Below are positions 16,805 through 26,700 of a stretch of DNA of 64,000 nt, piece after piece (positions within the stretch are counted from its first letter, which is position 1; every line of letters begins with the position of its first letter). Made by a program: the position numbers and the translations under genes. The DNA is taken from assembly GCA_029782215.1 (NCBI GenBank), contig JAKOVD010000144.1:62001-126000 (forward strand). The letters are read 5' to 3'. The stretch comes from Chloroflexota bacterium (GTDB taxonomy: Bacteria > Chloroflexota > Anaerolineae > J102). Under the pieces are notes generated by a model. That model ran no database searches. It was given only the letters and a program-made list of their open reading frames with translations, and was not told the origin of the DNA.

Positions 16805-18484
16805 ATGACTCGCAAAGGACTGTGGTACGCACTCATCGTCGGGTTCATGGCGCTGGCAGCCACCAGCGCTGCCGCGGCGGCGCCGCAGGTGGGGCCGCAG
16901 GTGGGACGGTCGCTCGCGCCGGTGACGGCGGCGACGCCGGCGCCGGAGCCGATTCACCTATTCCTTCCTTCCGACCTCCCCGCCGGTATGGCCGAGGGGT
17001 TGGGCGGCGGCGCCGGCGCGCTGTCCCTGGCGCCGGGCCAGCGGCAGGTGGTCGCGGCGACCACTGTGGACGAAGCCACGGCCTTCCCTGTGAGCGTCCC
17101 TACGGCCGGCGCCGCTGATGCTGCGATGCTGGCTCAAACCACCTACGCCGCCGTCGTGCCCTTTGCCACCGTGGCGGACGGGATCAGCGCCGGCGAGATC
17201 AAGGCGCGCTGGCAGGGCGCGGGCCAGGGGAAGCTGTTCGTGACCCCGGAAGCGGCGCTGGCCCTGGCGCCCGTGTATGGGCGGGCGGCGACTTCCGTAC
17301 AGGTCAGCGCCAACCTCCTGTCCGACCTACAGCGCACGCCGGGCGCCGTGGGCATCCTGGCCTTCGACCGGCTCGATCCGGCCTTCAAAGTGCTGGCGGT
17401 GGACGGCGCCAACCCGCTCAGCAACCAGTTCCAGCCCAGTGACTATCCCCTCACCGTGGCCTGGACGCTGCAGGGGAAAGACGCCGCCGACCTGGTCCGG
17501 CTGTTGCCCGCCGGGCTGCTACCCCTCACCAACCGCGATCCCCGCCGGCTTACCACCTTCGTCATGACCGGGGTCACCGCCATGTCGCGCATGACCGCCA
17601 GCCGCATGGAGAAGAAAGGCCTCACCTATCCGGCCGCCGTCATCGGCCCCGTCCTGCGCAGCGCCGACATCACTCATGTCAGCAACGAGGTGCCGTTCAT
17701 CAAGGGCTGCCGGGTCAACACTTCCGCCAACAGCCTGCGCTTCTGCTCCGATCCAAGCTACTGGGCGGCGCTCGCCGCCATCGGGACCGACGTGGTGGGG
17801 CTGTCCGGCAATCACGTCAACGACTTCGGCCGCCAGGGCGCCCGCGAGTCGCTGGCCTTCTACAAGAACAACGGCATCCCCGTGTACGGCAGCGGCCTGG
17901 ACGAAAAGGCGGCCTGCGCCCCGCTTCTGCTTGAACACAACGGCCAGAAATTGGCTCTGCTGGCGGCGCTGGCCTACCAGCCGAAATCAGCCTGGGCCAC
18001 CGCCACGGAGCCGGGCGCATGCCACTATGACAGCAACGAAGCCGCCATCCTGCAGAGCATCCGCGACCTGAAGGCCAGCGGCCACATCGTCGCCATCGAG
18101 CTGCAGTTCTACGAGAGCTACAAGCCGGCGCCGACGGAGCGGCAGGTGGCAGTATTCCGGAAGCTGCGCGCAGCGGGCGCCGACATCGTCACCGGCGTGC
18201 AGAGCCACGTTCCTCAGGCCATGGAGCCCTACGGCGAGGGCGATAAGGGCAGGCCCGGCATCATCGTCTACGGCCTTGGCAACCTCTTCTTCGACCAGAT
18301 GTGGAGCTGGCCGACGCGCACCGGCCTGATCGCCCGCCACACCCTCTACAACGGCCGTCTGCTCAACACCGAGATCCTGACCACGGTCCTGATGGACTAC
18401 GCGCAACCCCGCTGGGCCAGTGCCAAGGAACGGGCGGAGATCCTGCAGCGCATCTTCAAGGCCGCGCCGGCGCAGGGAAAGTAG
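16805..18484 (+). CDS. CapA-family secreted protein with N-terminal binding-protein-like domain (copy 2)
   Basis: 559 residues, a tandem paralogue of the preceding gene. AGGAGG lies 5 bases before the ATG. The N-terminus (GLWYALIVGFMALAATSAAAAAP) is a cleavable type I signal without a lipobox cysteine, so it is secreted, while copy 1 is lipid-anchored. The binding-protein-like part (VVPFATVADGISAGEIKARW ... VGILAFDRLDPAFKVLAVDG) and the CapA part (MTGVTAMSR, HVSNEVPFIKGC, LSGNHVNDFG, GVQSHVPQAMEPYG) match copy 1 closely, including the odd GVTAM motif. Both end in PRWA-x-x-KERAEILQRIF. The 38-bp gap suggests one transcript. Confidence 0.8.
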   Translation: MTRKGLWYALIVGFMALAATSAAAAAPQVGPQVGRSLAPVTAATPAPEPIHLFLPSDLPAGMAEGLGGGAGALSLAPGQRQVVAATTVDEATAFPVSVPTAGAADAAMLAQTTYAAVVPFATVADGISAGEIKARWQGAGQGKLFVTPEAALALAPVYGRAATSVQVSANLLSDLQRTPGAVGILAFDRLDPAFKVLAVDGANPLSNQFQPSDYPLTVAWTLQGKDAADLVRLLPAGLLPLTNRDPRRLTTFVMTGVTAMSRMTASRMEKKGLTYPAAVIGPVLRSADITHVSNEVPFIKGCRVNTSANSLRFCSDPSYWAALAAIGTDVVGLSGNHVNDFGRQGARESLAFYKNNGIPVYGSGLDEKAACAPLLLEHNGQKLALLAALAYQPKSAWATATEPGACHYDSNEAAILQSIRDLKASGHIVAIELQFYESYKPAPTERQVAVFRKLRAAGADIVTGVQSHVPQAMEPYGEGDKGRPGIIVYGLGNLFFDQMWSWPTRTGLIARHTLYNGRLLNTEILTTVLMDYAQPRWASAKERAEILQRIFKAAPAQGK

Positions 18485-18502
18485 AGGTCAGGAAACCAGC
18501 GA

Positions 18503-19663
18503 TCAGGCCGCAAGAGCGGCGATGGCAGCGGTGGCCGTGCCGGGTCCGCCCAGGGCGTGCAGCTCGGTGGCCAACGCCGCGCAGCGGGCCTGCAGGGTGG
18601 AGTCCGCCAGGCAGCGCGCCACCAGTTGCCCGGCCGCGGCGCCGGTGAAAGCCTGGGGGCGGACGCCGAACCCGACCCCGGTCTGGGTCACACGCGCCGC
18701 TTGGGGCATCTGGTCACCCGCATGGGGCACCACGACCTGGGGAAGGCCGTGGGCGGCGGCGGCGTGGGTGGTGGCGACCCCGCCGTGATGGAGGATGGCC
18801 GCCAGCCGCGGGAAGATGGCGGCATAGTCGACCCAGTCCGTGACGGTGCTGCCCGGAGGAGGCGCCTCCTGCAGGCGCCTGAGCAGCTCCGGCGCGCGCC
18901 GCCCCACGACCAGCAGCGACTCAGCCCCAGCCGCATGCACAGCCGCCGCCGACCGCCGGAAGAAGACCTCATCGTCGCCAAAGGTCGACCCGAGTGTGAC
19001 AAGGACAAGGGGAGGCGAGGCGATGGGTGAGGGGCGGCGGGGTGGGAGGGCGCCGCAGAAGAGGGTCTGAGGGGCGATGTCGGGCAGGTCGGCGTACCAG
19101 GAGCGGCAGAAGAAGTCCAGGTGCAGGTGCGGCGAGCGGGGCATGCCCCGGCCGGCATCCCAATAGGCGCCGGGGACGCCGGCCTCGACGCACAGGCGGG
19201 CAATGGCCTCCGTGGCCGGGCCGGCGGCCTCAACCTTCGGCAGCGCCGGACGGCCGACCACGACCAGGGGCAGAGCCAACTGCTCGGCCAGCAGCACCCC
19301 GGCCGCTGCATACGGCTCCGCCAGGATAACCTCCGGCTGCAGCCTGGCGGCCAGGTCGCGCAGCGTCGCCAGCGCCGCGCCCACTTCCACCGGATTGAGC
19401 CAAACGTCCAGCCCGCGCTGGCGGCGGGCCTCCGCCCGCGCCTCGGGACTCAGCCCGGCAGCCAGGGGCGGCAGGCTGTGCTGCCAGCCGCTCGAAGGCA
19501 GGGCTGTAAACGACACCCCCCGCCCCTGCACCAGGGAGGCGATGCCGGCGCCGCTGGCCCAGGTGACCTCATGGCCGCGCGCCTGCAGGGCCACGGCCGT
19601 CTCCAGGTACCCGCCCCAGTCCACGTGGCCGGGCAGGTCGATGGACACGCAGAGGATGCGCAC
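18503..19663 (-). CDS. GT1-family (MGT/UGT-like) glycosyltransferase
   Basis: 386 residues with GT-B fold. The N-terminal domain starts MRILCVSIDLPGHVDWGGYL, with a GHEVTWASG strand. The C-terminal domain has LVTLGSTFG, VTDWVDYAAIFPRLAAILHHGG (the HxGG nucleotide-sugar region of macrolide-type UDP-glycosyltransferases) and GLPQVVVPHAGDQMPQAARV (P-x-x-x-DQ-x-x-NA-like). It would move a sugar from a UDP donor to a small hydrophobic acceptor. The catalytic histidine in the N-terminal G-H-V-D loop is plausible. It converges on the capA pair with an 18-bp gap. Confidence 0.88.
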   Translation of the reverse strand: MRILCVSIDLPGHVDWGGYLETAVALQARGHEVTWASGAGIASLVQGRGVSFTALPSSGWQHSLPPLAAGLSPEARAEARRQRGLDVWLNPVEVGAALATLRDLAARLQPEVILAEPYAAAGVLLAEQLALPLVVVGRPALPKVEAAGPATEAIARLCVEAGVPGAYWDAGRGMPRSPHLHLDFFCRSWYADLPDIAPQTLFCGALPPRRPSPIASPPLVLVTLGSTFGDDEVFFRRSAAAVHAAGAESLLVVGRRAPELLRRLQEAPPPGSTVTDWVDYAAIFPRLAAILHHGGVATTHAAAAHGLPQVVVPHAGDQMPQAARVTQTGVGFGVRPQAFTGAAAGQLVARCLADSTLQARCAALATELHALGGPGTATAAIAALAA

Positions 19664-19721
19664 GATGCCCGCCCTCAGGCCGAGTGCGCCGGATGCAGGA
19701 ACCGGGAGGCCGCGCCCCGCC

Positions 19722-20306
19722 TCACGTCGTGCGAATATCCTCGACTTCGACGCTGAGGTCCGACAGGATATCCTCGACCTGGCGCTGGCTCAGGTCCCGG
19801 ATCTTGACCGTGAGGATCTCGGTATCGGGGTCGGGCGTGTTGATCGTGACCAGGCTCACAAACATGCCGCCGGCATTGGTGATGGCGTTGATCACATCGG
19901 CCAGCAGGCCCCGCATCTCCGGCACCAAGAGGGTCACGCGCACGCCGCGTTGGCGTGCGCCCAAGGCCATGACGCCGAGGTGGAACAAATCGGTCTGGGT
20001 GAGAATGCCAACCAGGTGGCCGTTCTCCAGGACCGGCAGCGCGCTCACCTTGCGGTCGGCCATCACCCGCGCCGCTTCCTCGATCGGCATGTCGGGGCGC
20101 ACGGTCACCGGATTGCGCACCATGCAGTGCCTGACGGGACCTTCGCCGATCAGGTGGTGGGCATCGACGATGCCCACCAGCGTGTCGCCCTCCATCACGG
20201 GCACACGCCGGAACTCCGACATGGCCAGAAGCTGGCGCACCTCGGCCACGGTGCAAGTGGTCTGGACGGTGTTGACGTTGCGGGTCATGAAATCGCTGAC
20301 GAGCAT
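19722..20306 (-). CDS. CBS-pair and ACT-domain protein (AcuB-like)
   Basis: 194 residues. Two CBS motifs (MLVSDFMTRNVNTVQTT ... RRVPVMEGDTLVGIVDAHHL, and VRHCMVRNPVTVRPDMP ... VSALPVLENGHLVGILTQTDLF) bind adenine nucleotides in this family. A C-terminal ACT-like domain follows (VTLLVPEMRGLLADVINAI ... VSLVTINTPDPDTEILTVKI). It is probably a sensor of energy charge or a metabolite; its partner is not obvious. The ATG at 20306 is chosen: GAGGT lies 4 bases upstream, while the upstream in-frame codon gives a non-family extension. It is followed in the same direction by the stop region of the GDPD gene, with 68 bp between them. Confidence 0.88.
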   Translation of the reverse strand: MLVSDFMTRNVNTVQTTCTVAEVRQLLAMSEFRRVPVMEGDTLVGIVDAHHLIGEGPVRHCMVRNPVTVRPDMPIEEAARVMADRKVSALPVLENGHLVGILTQTDLFHLGVMALGARQRGVRVTLLVPEMRGLLADVINAITNAGGMFVSLVTINTPDPDTEILTVKIRDLSQRQVEDILSDLSVEVEDIRTT

Positions 20307-20374
20307 GGTGACCTCACGCGGAAACAAAGGACGGGCGCCGCCCGGCGATACGACTGGCCCGGAGCGGGCGCCGC

Positions 20375-21271
20375 TTACTTGTAGCCCAGGGAGCGAAAAA
20401 CTTCCAGCGCCAGGTCCGGCCGGTCGGTGATGATGCCGTCGGCGCCCTGCGCGAGCAGGCGGCGCATCTCAGCAGGCTCATCGACAGTCCAGTAGTCGAC
20501 ACGCTGGTTGAGCTTGTGGGCGTTGGCGATGAAGGCGGCCGTGTCGAGGCGGAAGCCATTGGATGCCAGCGGCACCTGGTAGGTGTCGCCCAGGGCGCGG
20601 TGCAGGAACCTCAGCCCCAGGCGTTGGAGGACATAGAAAAGGCGCGTCTCGCCCGGCCCGGCGACCGTCGCCACGGCTGGAGCATCCTTGCGGAAAGCTG
20701 CCAGGATGTTGTCATAGAAACTGCCGACGATCACACGGTCCCCGGCGTTCGCCTGGTCGATCTCGATGGCCAGGCGGCGGGCCGCCTCGGGCAGCGGATC
20801 CTTGATGTCGATGTTGACGATCTTGCCGGGGAAAGCAGCCAGGACTTCGGCCAGCGTGGGAATGGTCACACCCTGCCCGCGGTAAGGGTAGGTGGCGCCG
20901 TTGTCGGGCGTGAACTGGTAGCCGGCGTCGAGCTTCTGCAGGTCGGCCACGGTCTGGTCGATGACCTTGCCGGCGCCGTTGGTGGTGCGATCCACCGTTT
21001 CATCGTGAATGACGACTAACTGGCCGTCGGCGGTCAGGCGCACGTCCAGCTCCAGGGCGTCGGCGCCCAACCTGGCGGCGTTCTGGAAGGCCGCTAGCGT
21101 GTTCTCCGGCGCCAGCGCGGCGCCGCCGCGGTGGGCAAAGAGGAGGGGACGGCCGGCGGCAAACACCGGAAGGTTGGAACGTGGGCCCACCGTGATCGCC
21201 CGGTGCAGGGCAAAGATCAGGAAGATGATGACGATGGAGGCAAGAATGCGCAGGAGGATGTCGCGGGTCAT
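20375..21271 (-). CDS. Membrane-anchored glycerophosphodiester phosphodiesterase
   Basis: 298 residues. One N-terminal membrane helix (LLRILASIVIIFLIFALH) is followed by a complete GDPD barrel: HRGGAALAPENTLAAF with the catalytic histidine and glutamate, LELDVRLTADGQLVVIHDETVDRTTNG (E, D and second catalytic H), IDIKDPLP, and WTVDEPAEMRRLLAQGADGIITD-P. It cleaves glycerophosphodiesters to glycerol-3-phosphate and an alcohol, probably outside the membrane. It resembles UgpQ-type enzymes in core but is anchored. It lies upstream of the CBS-ACT gene on the minus strand. Confidence 0.93.
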   Translation of the reverse strand: MTRDILLRILASIVIIFLIFALHRAITVGPRSNLPVFAAGRPLLFAHRGGAALAPENTLAAFQNAARLGADALELDVRLTADGQLVVIHDETVDRTTNGAGKVIDQTVADLQKLDAGYQFTPDNGATYPYRGQGVTIPTLAEVLAAFPGKIVNIDIKDPLPEAARRLAIEIDQANAGDRVIVGSFYDNILAAFRKDAPAVATVAGPGETRLFYVLQRLGLRFLHRALGDTYQVPLASNGFRLDTAAFIANAHKLNQRVDYWTVDEPAEMRRLLAQGADGIITDRPDLALEVFRSLGYK

Positions 21272-21460
21272 GCGCCGTCATGGACGCCGGGGTGGGGGAT
21301 GCCAGCCGCAAACAGGGGGCACTGCCCGGCGCCAATCCTATACATTATAGCGCAAGAGACCTCCTGGGGGCGGCACGAACACCTCACGATTGGACAGCAC
21401 GTGCAGCCGCCTCCCTGAGGTCTGGGCAAGGTACAAACCTCCTCCGCAAGATACTCCTTC

Positions 21461-21700
21461 AGCCTGTTCGTGCTGAAGGAAGTGAAGGATCCTTGGATGG
21501 GAGTCTCTGCATAGTACTCGTTGCTGTTGGGCGGTATGTGCCCGCCAACCCCCACACAGCCTGTCATGCTGAACGAAGTGAAGCATCTCTGGATGGGAGT
21601 CTCTGCATAGTACTCGTTGCTGTTGGGCGGCATGTGCCCGCCAACCCCCCACACAGCCTGTCATGCTGAACGAAGTGAAGCATCTCTGGATGGGAGTCTC
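21461..21700 (+). repeat. 97-bp tandem direct repeat, 2.5 copies
   Basis: Copies begin at 21461, 21558 and 21655 (exact 97-bp period). Each starts AGCCTG and holds TGCTGAACGAAGTGAAGCAT or a variant, then GGATGGGAGTCTCTGCATAG and CTGTTGGGCGG. Copy 1 has diverged in its first 35 bases; copy 3 stops after GGGAGTCTC at 21700. Confidence 0.85.
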
Positions 21701-21787
21701 CGAGCAGGGCGTTCGCCCCGCAAGCGACGCGAGTCTAGCTAGCATGATGGAAACTGCTTCACCGCGTTGCCTGGATACTCGCCCCAA

Positions 21788-21849
21788 GAGATGCTTCGCT
21801 GCTGCCTGTCCACACGCAGAATCGGCTGACAAGACCGCTCAGCATGACA
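21788..21849 (-). repeat. Split inverted copy of the AACGAAGTGAAGCA element
   Basis: GAGATGCTTCGCT at 21788-21800 and GCTCAGCATGACA at 21837-21849 are the two ends of the element in reverse orientation, separated by about 36 unrelated bases. Confidence 0.5.
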
Positions 21850-21914
21850 TAATGAGAGGTTCTATCACATTTGAGCCGCCCGCCAGGAGGGCTGGACAAC
21901 TCGTAGTGACGGGT

Positions 21915-22427
21915 TCAGCCCTCCTGCTCCCCCGCCACGCGTAGATAGGTCTGGTAGGCCCCCTGACCGAAGCAGACAAAGACTACCTCGGCAAGCGTGT
22001 CGTCGCTGGCAAGGAACGCCCGTGTCTCGGCCAGGGCGATGCGCGCTCCCCGCTCCAGCGGAAAACCGTAGACGCCCGTGCTGATAGCCGGAAAGGCTAT
22101 CGTGCGCACGCCGTGCTGCACCGCCAGGGCCAAAGAGCTGCGGTAGCAGCTCGCCAGCAGCTCATCCTCGTCGTGGCCGCCCCCACGCCACAGCGGCCCC
22201 ACCGTATGGATGACGTAGCGGGCGGGCAGGTTATAGCCGCCGGTGATCTTGGCCTGGCCGGTGGCGCAGCCTCCCAGCGTCCGGCACTCGGCCAGCAGCC
22301 CCGGCCCCGCCGCCCGGTGGATCGCCCCATCCACGCCGCCCCCGCCCAGCAGCGACGAGTTGGCGGCGTTGACGATGGCGTCAACGTGAAGCCGGGTGAT
22401 ATCGCCTTCGACGATGCGGATGGACAT
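21915..22427 (-). CDS. Macro-domain O-acetyl-ADP-ribose deacetylase-like protein
   Basis: 170 residues, a single macro domain of the MacroD/YmdB type. [32 protein letters not shown] gives the ADP-ribose-binding loop 1 with the catalytic-side N-A-A-N and [32 protein letters not shown] and [23 protein letters not shown] (loop 2, G-I/T-G-V-Y-G/F) follow. It hydrolyses O-acetyl-ADP-ribose or removes mono-ADP-ribose from proteins in characterised relatives. No NAD-dependent ADP-ribosyltransferase or sirtuin gene is next to it here, so its role may be general. Confidence 0.94.
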   Translation of the reverse strand: MSIRIVEGDITRLHVDAIVNAANSSLLGGGGVDGAIHRAAGPGLLAECRTLGGCATGQAKITGGYNLPARYVIHTVGPLWRGGGHDEDELLASCYRSSLALAVQHGVRTIAFPAISTGVYGFPLERGARIALAETRAFLASDDTLAEVVFVCFGQGAYQTYLRVAGEQEG

Positions 22428-22445
22428 GGGAAAAGTGCGGAATCC

Positions 22446-22540
22446 GGATTGCGGAGAGCGTGTTACGTGATGCGTACTCCGTACTGCGCAGTGCGTGAAG
22501 GGACGTTCTCCGTCATCCGTTCTCTGTTCTCCGCCCTTAA
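22446..22540. repeat. Short TGCGTAC/GTACTGCG-type repeat tract
   Basis: Contains TACTCCGTACTGCGCAGTGCGT, split by a GGGACG segment, then TTCTCCGTCATCC. It resembles the tract at 51562-51620 (TACGCAGTACGCATTACGC ... CTCCGTACTGCGTAATGCGT). It lies between the macro-domain and Yip1 genes. Confidence 0.45.
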
Positions 22541-22549
22541 CGGCTGGCG

Positions 22550-22596
22550 GTCATAACAAACCAGGCGGGCGCCCCGGGGTGGAGCGTCCCGCCTGG
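22550..22596 (-). terminator. Intrinsic terminator after the Yip1 gene
   Basis: On the minus strand, CCAGGCGGG and CCCGCCTGG (22561-22596) form a 9-bp outer stem with an inner CCCC/GGGG pairing, followed by TTTGTTAT. Confidence 0.7.
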
Positions 22597-22625
22597 GTGC
22601 GAAACGAGGGAGAAGGAGTTGCGTC

Positions 22626-23204
22626 CTACTGGCCGAGGCCGCCGGTGAGGGCGCTGAGACCCATGGCGCCAACACCAAGGATCGCTGTGAGGACGAAGGT
22701 AATGACCAGGATGATCAGCCAGCCAACGATCGCCGTCAGCACCGCCTTGCCGGTGTCAAAGTCGAGCGCCTCGCGCACGGCGATGATGCCCGCCACCAGC
22801 GCCCAAATGGATCCGACCAGGGCGATCAAGGGACCGACACAGGGGATGAAGGAGAAAATCCCCAACACATTGGGGGCGTAGGCAAAGCCGAGCGTGCGCA
22901 GCATCTCACCCACATCGGCAGTGCCGCCAAAGAAACGCGTGCCCACAAAGTGCGTCACATAGGCCCAGATGTAGTAGCCGACGATCCCCATGACCACGGC
23001 GATGACCAATGCCATGATGGCGCTGGTGAAGCTGCCGCGCAGGACGCCGCCGAGCAGACCACCGATGCCGCTGGCGAGAGCAGCAATGATGACGACGGTG
23101 AGCGCCTGGCCATTACGGCTGGTATCCGCTTCGACCTCATTGTAGAAGGCGGTGTCGAGCCGGGCGGCGCGCATCATGCTGCTGATAAGGCTTTGAGTTT
23201 CCAT
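22626..23204 (-). CDS. Yip1-domain integral membrane protein
   Basis: 192 residues. A short cytoplasmic N-terminus (METQSLISSMMRAARLDTAFYNEVEAD) precedes five predicted helices (ALTVVIIAALASGIGGLLGG; AIMALVIAVVMGIVGYYIWAYV; APNVLGIFSFIPCVGPLIAL; IWALVAGIIAVREAL; VLTAIVGWLIILVITFVLTA). The TLGFAYAPNVLG-F-x-P segment is typical of Yip1/YIF1-like bacterial proteins, whose function is poorly known. The ATG at 23204 is chosen because AAGGAG lies 9 bases before it; the open frame runs far upstream without family similarity. Confidence 0.85.
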   Translation of the reverse strand: METQSLISSMMRAARLDTAFYNEVEADTSRNGQALTVVIIAALASGIGGLLGGVLRGSFTSAIMALVIAVVMGIVGYYIWAYVTHFVGTRFFGGTADVGEMLRTLGFAYAPNVLGIFSFIPCVGPLIALVGSIWALVAGIIAVREALDFDTGKAVLTAIVGWLIILVITFVLTAILGVGAMGLSALTGGLGQ

Positions 23205-23732
23205 GAGTACAGGCTCCTTGCAAGGCGAGAACAGGAAGAATGAAGTGGCGATGTTCGGCGAACGACGAGAAACACACTCGCAGTGTGTGACCTCCCCCTG
23301 TGTGCGGCTGCAACCTCCTTTCAGACGACTCGGTGAACGACTCTCTGAATAAGCATAACCGGACAGTGGCAGAAAGAAAGCGATCTTGCTTTCCGTCTGC
23401 GCACAACTTCGACACAAACACGACGCCTGAGATGCGTCATGCCACTCAGGCTGAAGTATACGCCGAATCCCATCCCCTGCAACCTGGACCAGAGGAGGGG
23501 TGGGCATTGCCTTTGGAGCCAACGCCGACAGAATCCTGCTTCTCTTCCCGACTAGGAGGGGAGGCCGCCTGCCATCTGCTACCTGCTGCCTGCCATGTGC
23601 TACCTGCTGGTTGCAGAAACGCGACGAAAGCATAGTTTCTTAAGCGAATCATCATTGGTTTGACATTGCTCCACGGTCGTGCTACGGTTGCGCACTCTTT
23701 GCAGCCTCATCTCCGCCACGAAGGATGGGACC
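23205..23732. other. Divergent intergenic region, promoter and repeat fragments
   Basis: 528 bases between the divergent Yip1 and 1022-residue genes, with no supported gene. TTGACA at 23660-23665 with TACGGT at 23683-23688 (17-bp spacing) may drive the rightward gene. A CTACCTGCTGCCTGCCATGT-type repetitive stretch lies at about 23570-23612; its reverse complement recurs upstream of hemW at 35826-35870. Confidence 0.5.
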
Positions 23733-26700
23733 ATGTCGAATAGGATGCGACTGCTTCTCCTGCTTGCGCTCTTGCTGCCGTCGCTGCTGGGCGCCGGTCC
23801 AACTGCCAGCGCAGTCCATGCTGCGCCCTCTGCTACTGCAGCGCCCGACGCCGATTGCCCGGTGCTGCCCCAGGGCGTGTACCAGGGCGGCTGGGAAGCG
23901 CGGCTGGCGGGCCAGCGGCCCGACGCCACGGGTCTGATTACCGCCAGGGTCAGCATCACCGATACCGCGACCTTCAACCTGACGGTCAACTGCGCAGGCG
24001 AGGTCACGGCCGGGACGATGCACTGGGACGTCCACCGCTACCTTTGGATCTTGGGCCTCACGCCCCTCGACTGCATGTGGAGCGTCGACTTCAGCGGGGC
24101 GAAGGGGCTCGCCTACGGCGCCGACGGCCAGTCTCGCATCGACGTGCGCTGGGATGAGAGCACCATCCACCGCATCACGTGCAGCAACGACGGCAAGCCC
24201 TGGCCGGTAGGCACCTGGCGGTTCTCGCTGGCCGGCCCCATCCAGGGGCGCACGATTGGCGGCGACTTCCGCACCCTCTATGACGATCCGAACCAGTCGG
24301 ATTACGACCAGATCGCCGAGACCTTTCGCAGCACCGGCTATGAGATCGCCATGACCAAAGGCTGGAAAGCCGTACGGCTGCCGCGGCCATCGGTGGTGGG
24401 GCTGAGCGCCAACCTGCGCCAATACTTCCTGGCCGGCATCCCGCTGACCATTCGCTACACGGCCGCCATCGACTGGGACACGGCGCCGCCGGGCCAGGCG
24501 CGCTTCATCGTGGGCGACAATCCACCGGCTGCCATGACCGTCACAGGCGACACGGCCGTCTACGACCTGCCGGTGGCCACGTTGAAGGGCGCAGGCAAGC
24601 TGCCGATCAGCATCGAGGCGGAGTCGAACGGCTTTGCCAGCCGCACCGACGGGCTCGGCCCGCTGACGCTGGTGCCCGTGCCAGCCTGGGCGGTGCCCTT
24701 CCATCTGCAGGCGCAAGTGCAGGGCGATTCGGTGCGCTACACGGGCGAGAACTTGGTGCCGTCAACGCCGCTGGAAGCCGAGGTGCCGGTGCCCACGAAC
24801 ATGCCCCTGATCGGAGGCGCCTGGCGCATGCTGCCAACACAGCTGCAGCTCGGGTTGGCAGCCAATTCACAGGGCACCCTCGAGATGGTGGCGGGAAGAA
24901 CGATCGTGGGAGGCGGCTACGGGCTGGGCGAACACACATTGGCGGCGGACGTCCCGGCCCCCTATTACCCGGTCGCGACCCTAAGCGATGCGGGTCTCAC
25001 GCCGGGCGGGAGCTCCTTCCGCCTCCATTCGCAGCCCTTCCCCTTCACCTACCGGCCGACCCTTTCGCTGCTCAGCGTAGTAGAAGATCTAGACAAGTTG
25101 ATCGCCACGCCTGTGATCGGGAACCTGGTTCTGGCACTCGACGAAGTGCTGGCGTCAAGTAGCCCCGTAAGTGCCAGCATGATCACGGACGGTCTGATCG
25201 GCCTCTCGGACGACACATTCGGGGTGATCGCGTCCGACTACAGGGGCTCTGCCGAGATGTCGGCCGCGGCATCCACCTCCCTCCCGGGAGGCGCCTGGGC
25301 CACGTTCAGGGGTGACGGAGGCGGGAAGGTCTCGCAAGTAATGCTGCCAGCACCGGGCAGGCCCCAGTGCGGCCTCTACCAGGTGGTGAACATCGACTTC
25401 GGTGGATTGGGCTATCGCATGCCCGCCGCTGTCGCCATGATAATGGTTCCTGACTGCGCCAACCCGACAGTAGCCGCCAACCTGGGTCGCGCTGTCTACG
25501 GTTCTCCCGGCAGCGCCTCCGTCGAGCGCAGCGTGCTGGAGCCCCGGCGCACGGCCGGCCTGGATGAGCTCGTGCTGGCGGAGGGCCTCAGCCAACAGGC
25601 GCAGCCTGGCCTGGCAGCCGGACCTGGCGGGCGCATGGCCCTGGTGTGGAACAGCGTCAGCGCCAGCGAGGCAGCCGACGCCGTCAGCCTGCGCCTGTTC
25701 GACGGGACCGCCTGGAGCAGCCCGATCACGGTCAGCCAGCCGGGCCGGCCGGCCTTTGCACCGGCGGTCGCCTTTGACGGCGCCGGCCAGGTGCTGGTGG
25801 CCTGGGCCGAGGCGCAGGCTGCGCCTGACCCCGCCGGCCTGACCGCTGCCTTCGCCCGCTCGCTCGAGGTGGCCTGGGCCAGGGTGGACCCGGGCACGCG
25901 GGCGGTCACGGCGCGCGGGCTGGTTACGAACGACCAGGAGATGGACTATGCGCCCCGCCTGACCGCTACGCCCGGCGGCGCCTTGTGGCTGGCCTGGGTG
26001 CAGAGCCCCGGAGCCGACATGGTCGGTACGGCAGCGGCGCCCAACCGCCTGCTGGCCGCACGGTGGACAGGCTCGGGCTGGAGCGCAGCCGAGACCGCCG
26101 GCGCCAACCTGGCGGGCACGCTGTCGTGGGATGCGGCGGCCCTGGACGACAAGGGCCTCTGGCTGGCCGCCCAGGTGGACACCGACGGCAACCTGGCCAG
26201 CGCCGGCGATCGCGAGATCTACCTCTACCGGCGCTCCGCTGCAGGCTGGGCCGCGCCGCTGCGCCTGACCAACGACACGGTTCTCGACGACGGCCCGCTG
26301 CTCGCGGTGACCAGCAGTGGCCAACCGGCGCTGGCCTGGCGGCACGGCGACACGGTGTCGGGGCTGATCGGCGACCCGGCGGCGACGGCGACATGGCTGG
26401 CTCCGCAGGCCGGGGTCGGCCCCGGCCTGGCGAACGGCCGCCTGGTGGCTGGCCCAGACGGCGCCTTGACCCTGATCTGGCCCGACGGGACGGAGCACGG
26501 CCAGGACCTCTGGCTGGCGCGCTACCGTCCCTCCACACACGACTGGACGATCCCCGCGCCGGTCTTCAACAGGGCCGAGCAGCGCCGCTCGCCGGCCGCG
26601 GTGACCCAAGCCAACGGCGACATCGTCGTGGCGCTGGCGGCGGCGGCATCGTCGGTGGAGCCGGTCACGCTCCCCAATGGCGACAAGACCACGATTCCGG

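Larger units (their letters stand above)
21272..21914. other. Repeat-filled intergenic region
   Basis: About 640 bases without a supported gene. It holds a 97-bp direct repeat (21461-21700) and a split inverted copy of its core (21788-21849). The open frames that cover it are repeat-encoded and show no family features. Confidence 0.65.

Noticed and set aside
21461..21700. A possible CRISPR array
   Set aside because: Copies are contiguous 97-bp units with no short repeat alternating with unique spacers, and no cas genes are near.
21280..21832. Open frames over the repeat region encoding repeated peptides
   Set aside because: They are translated copies of the 97-bp DNA repeat on both strands, without ribosome sites or conserved domains.
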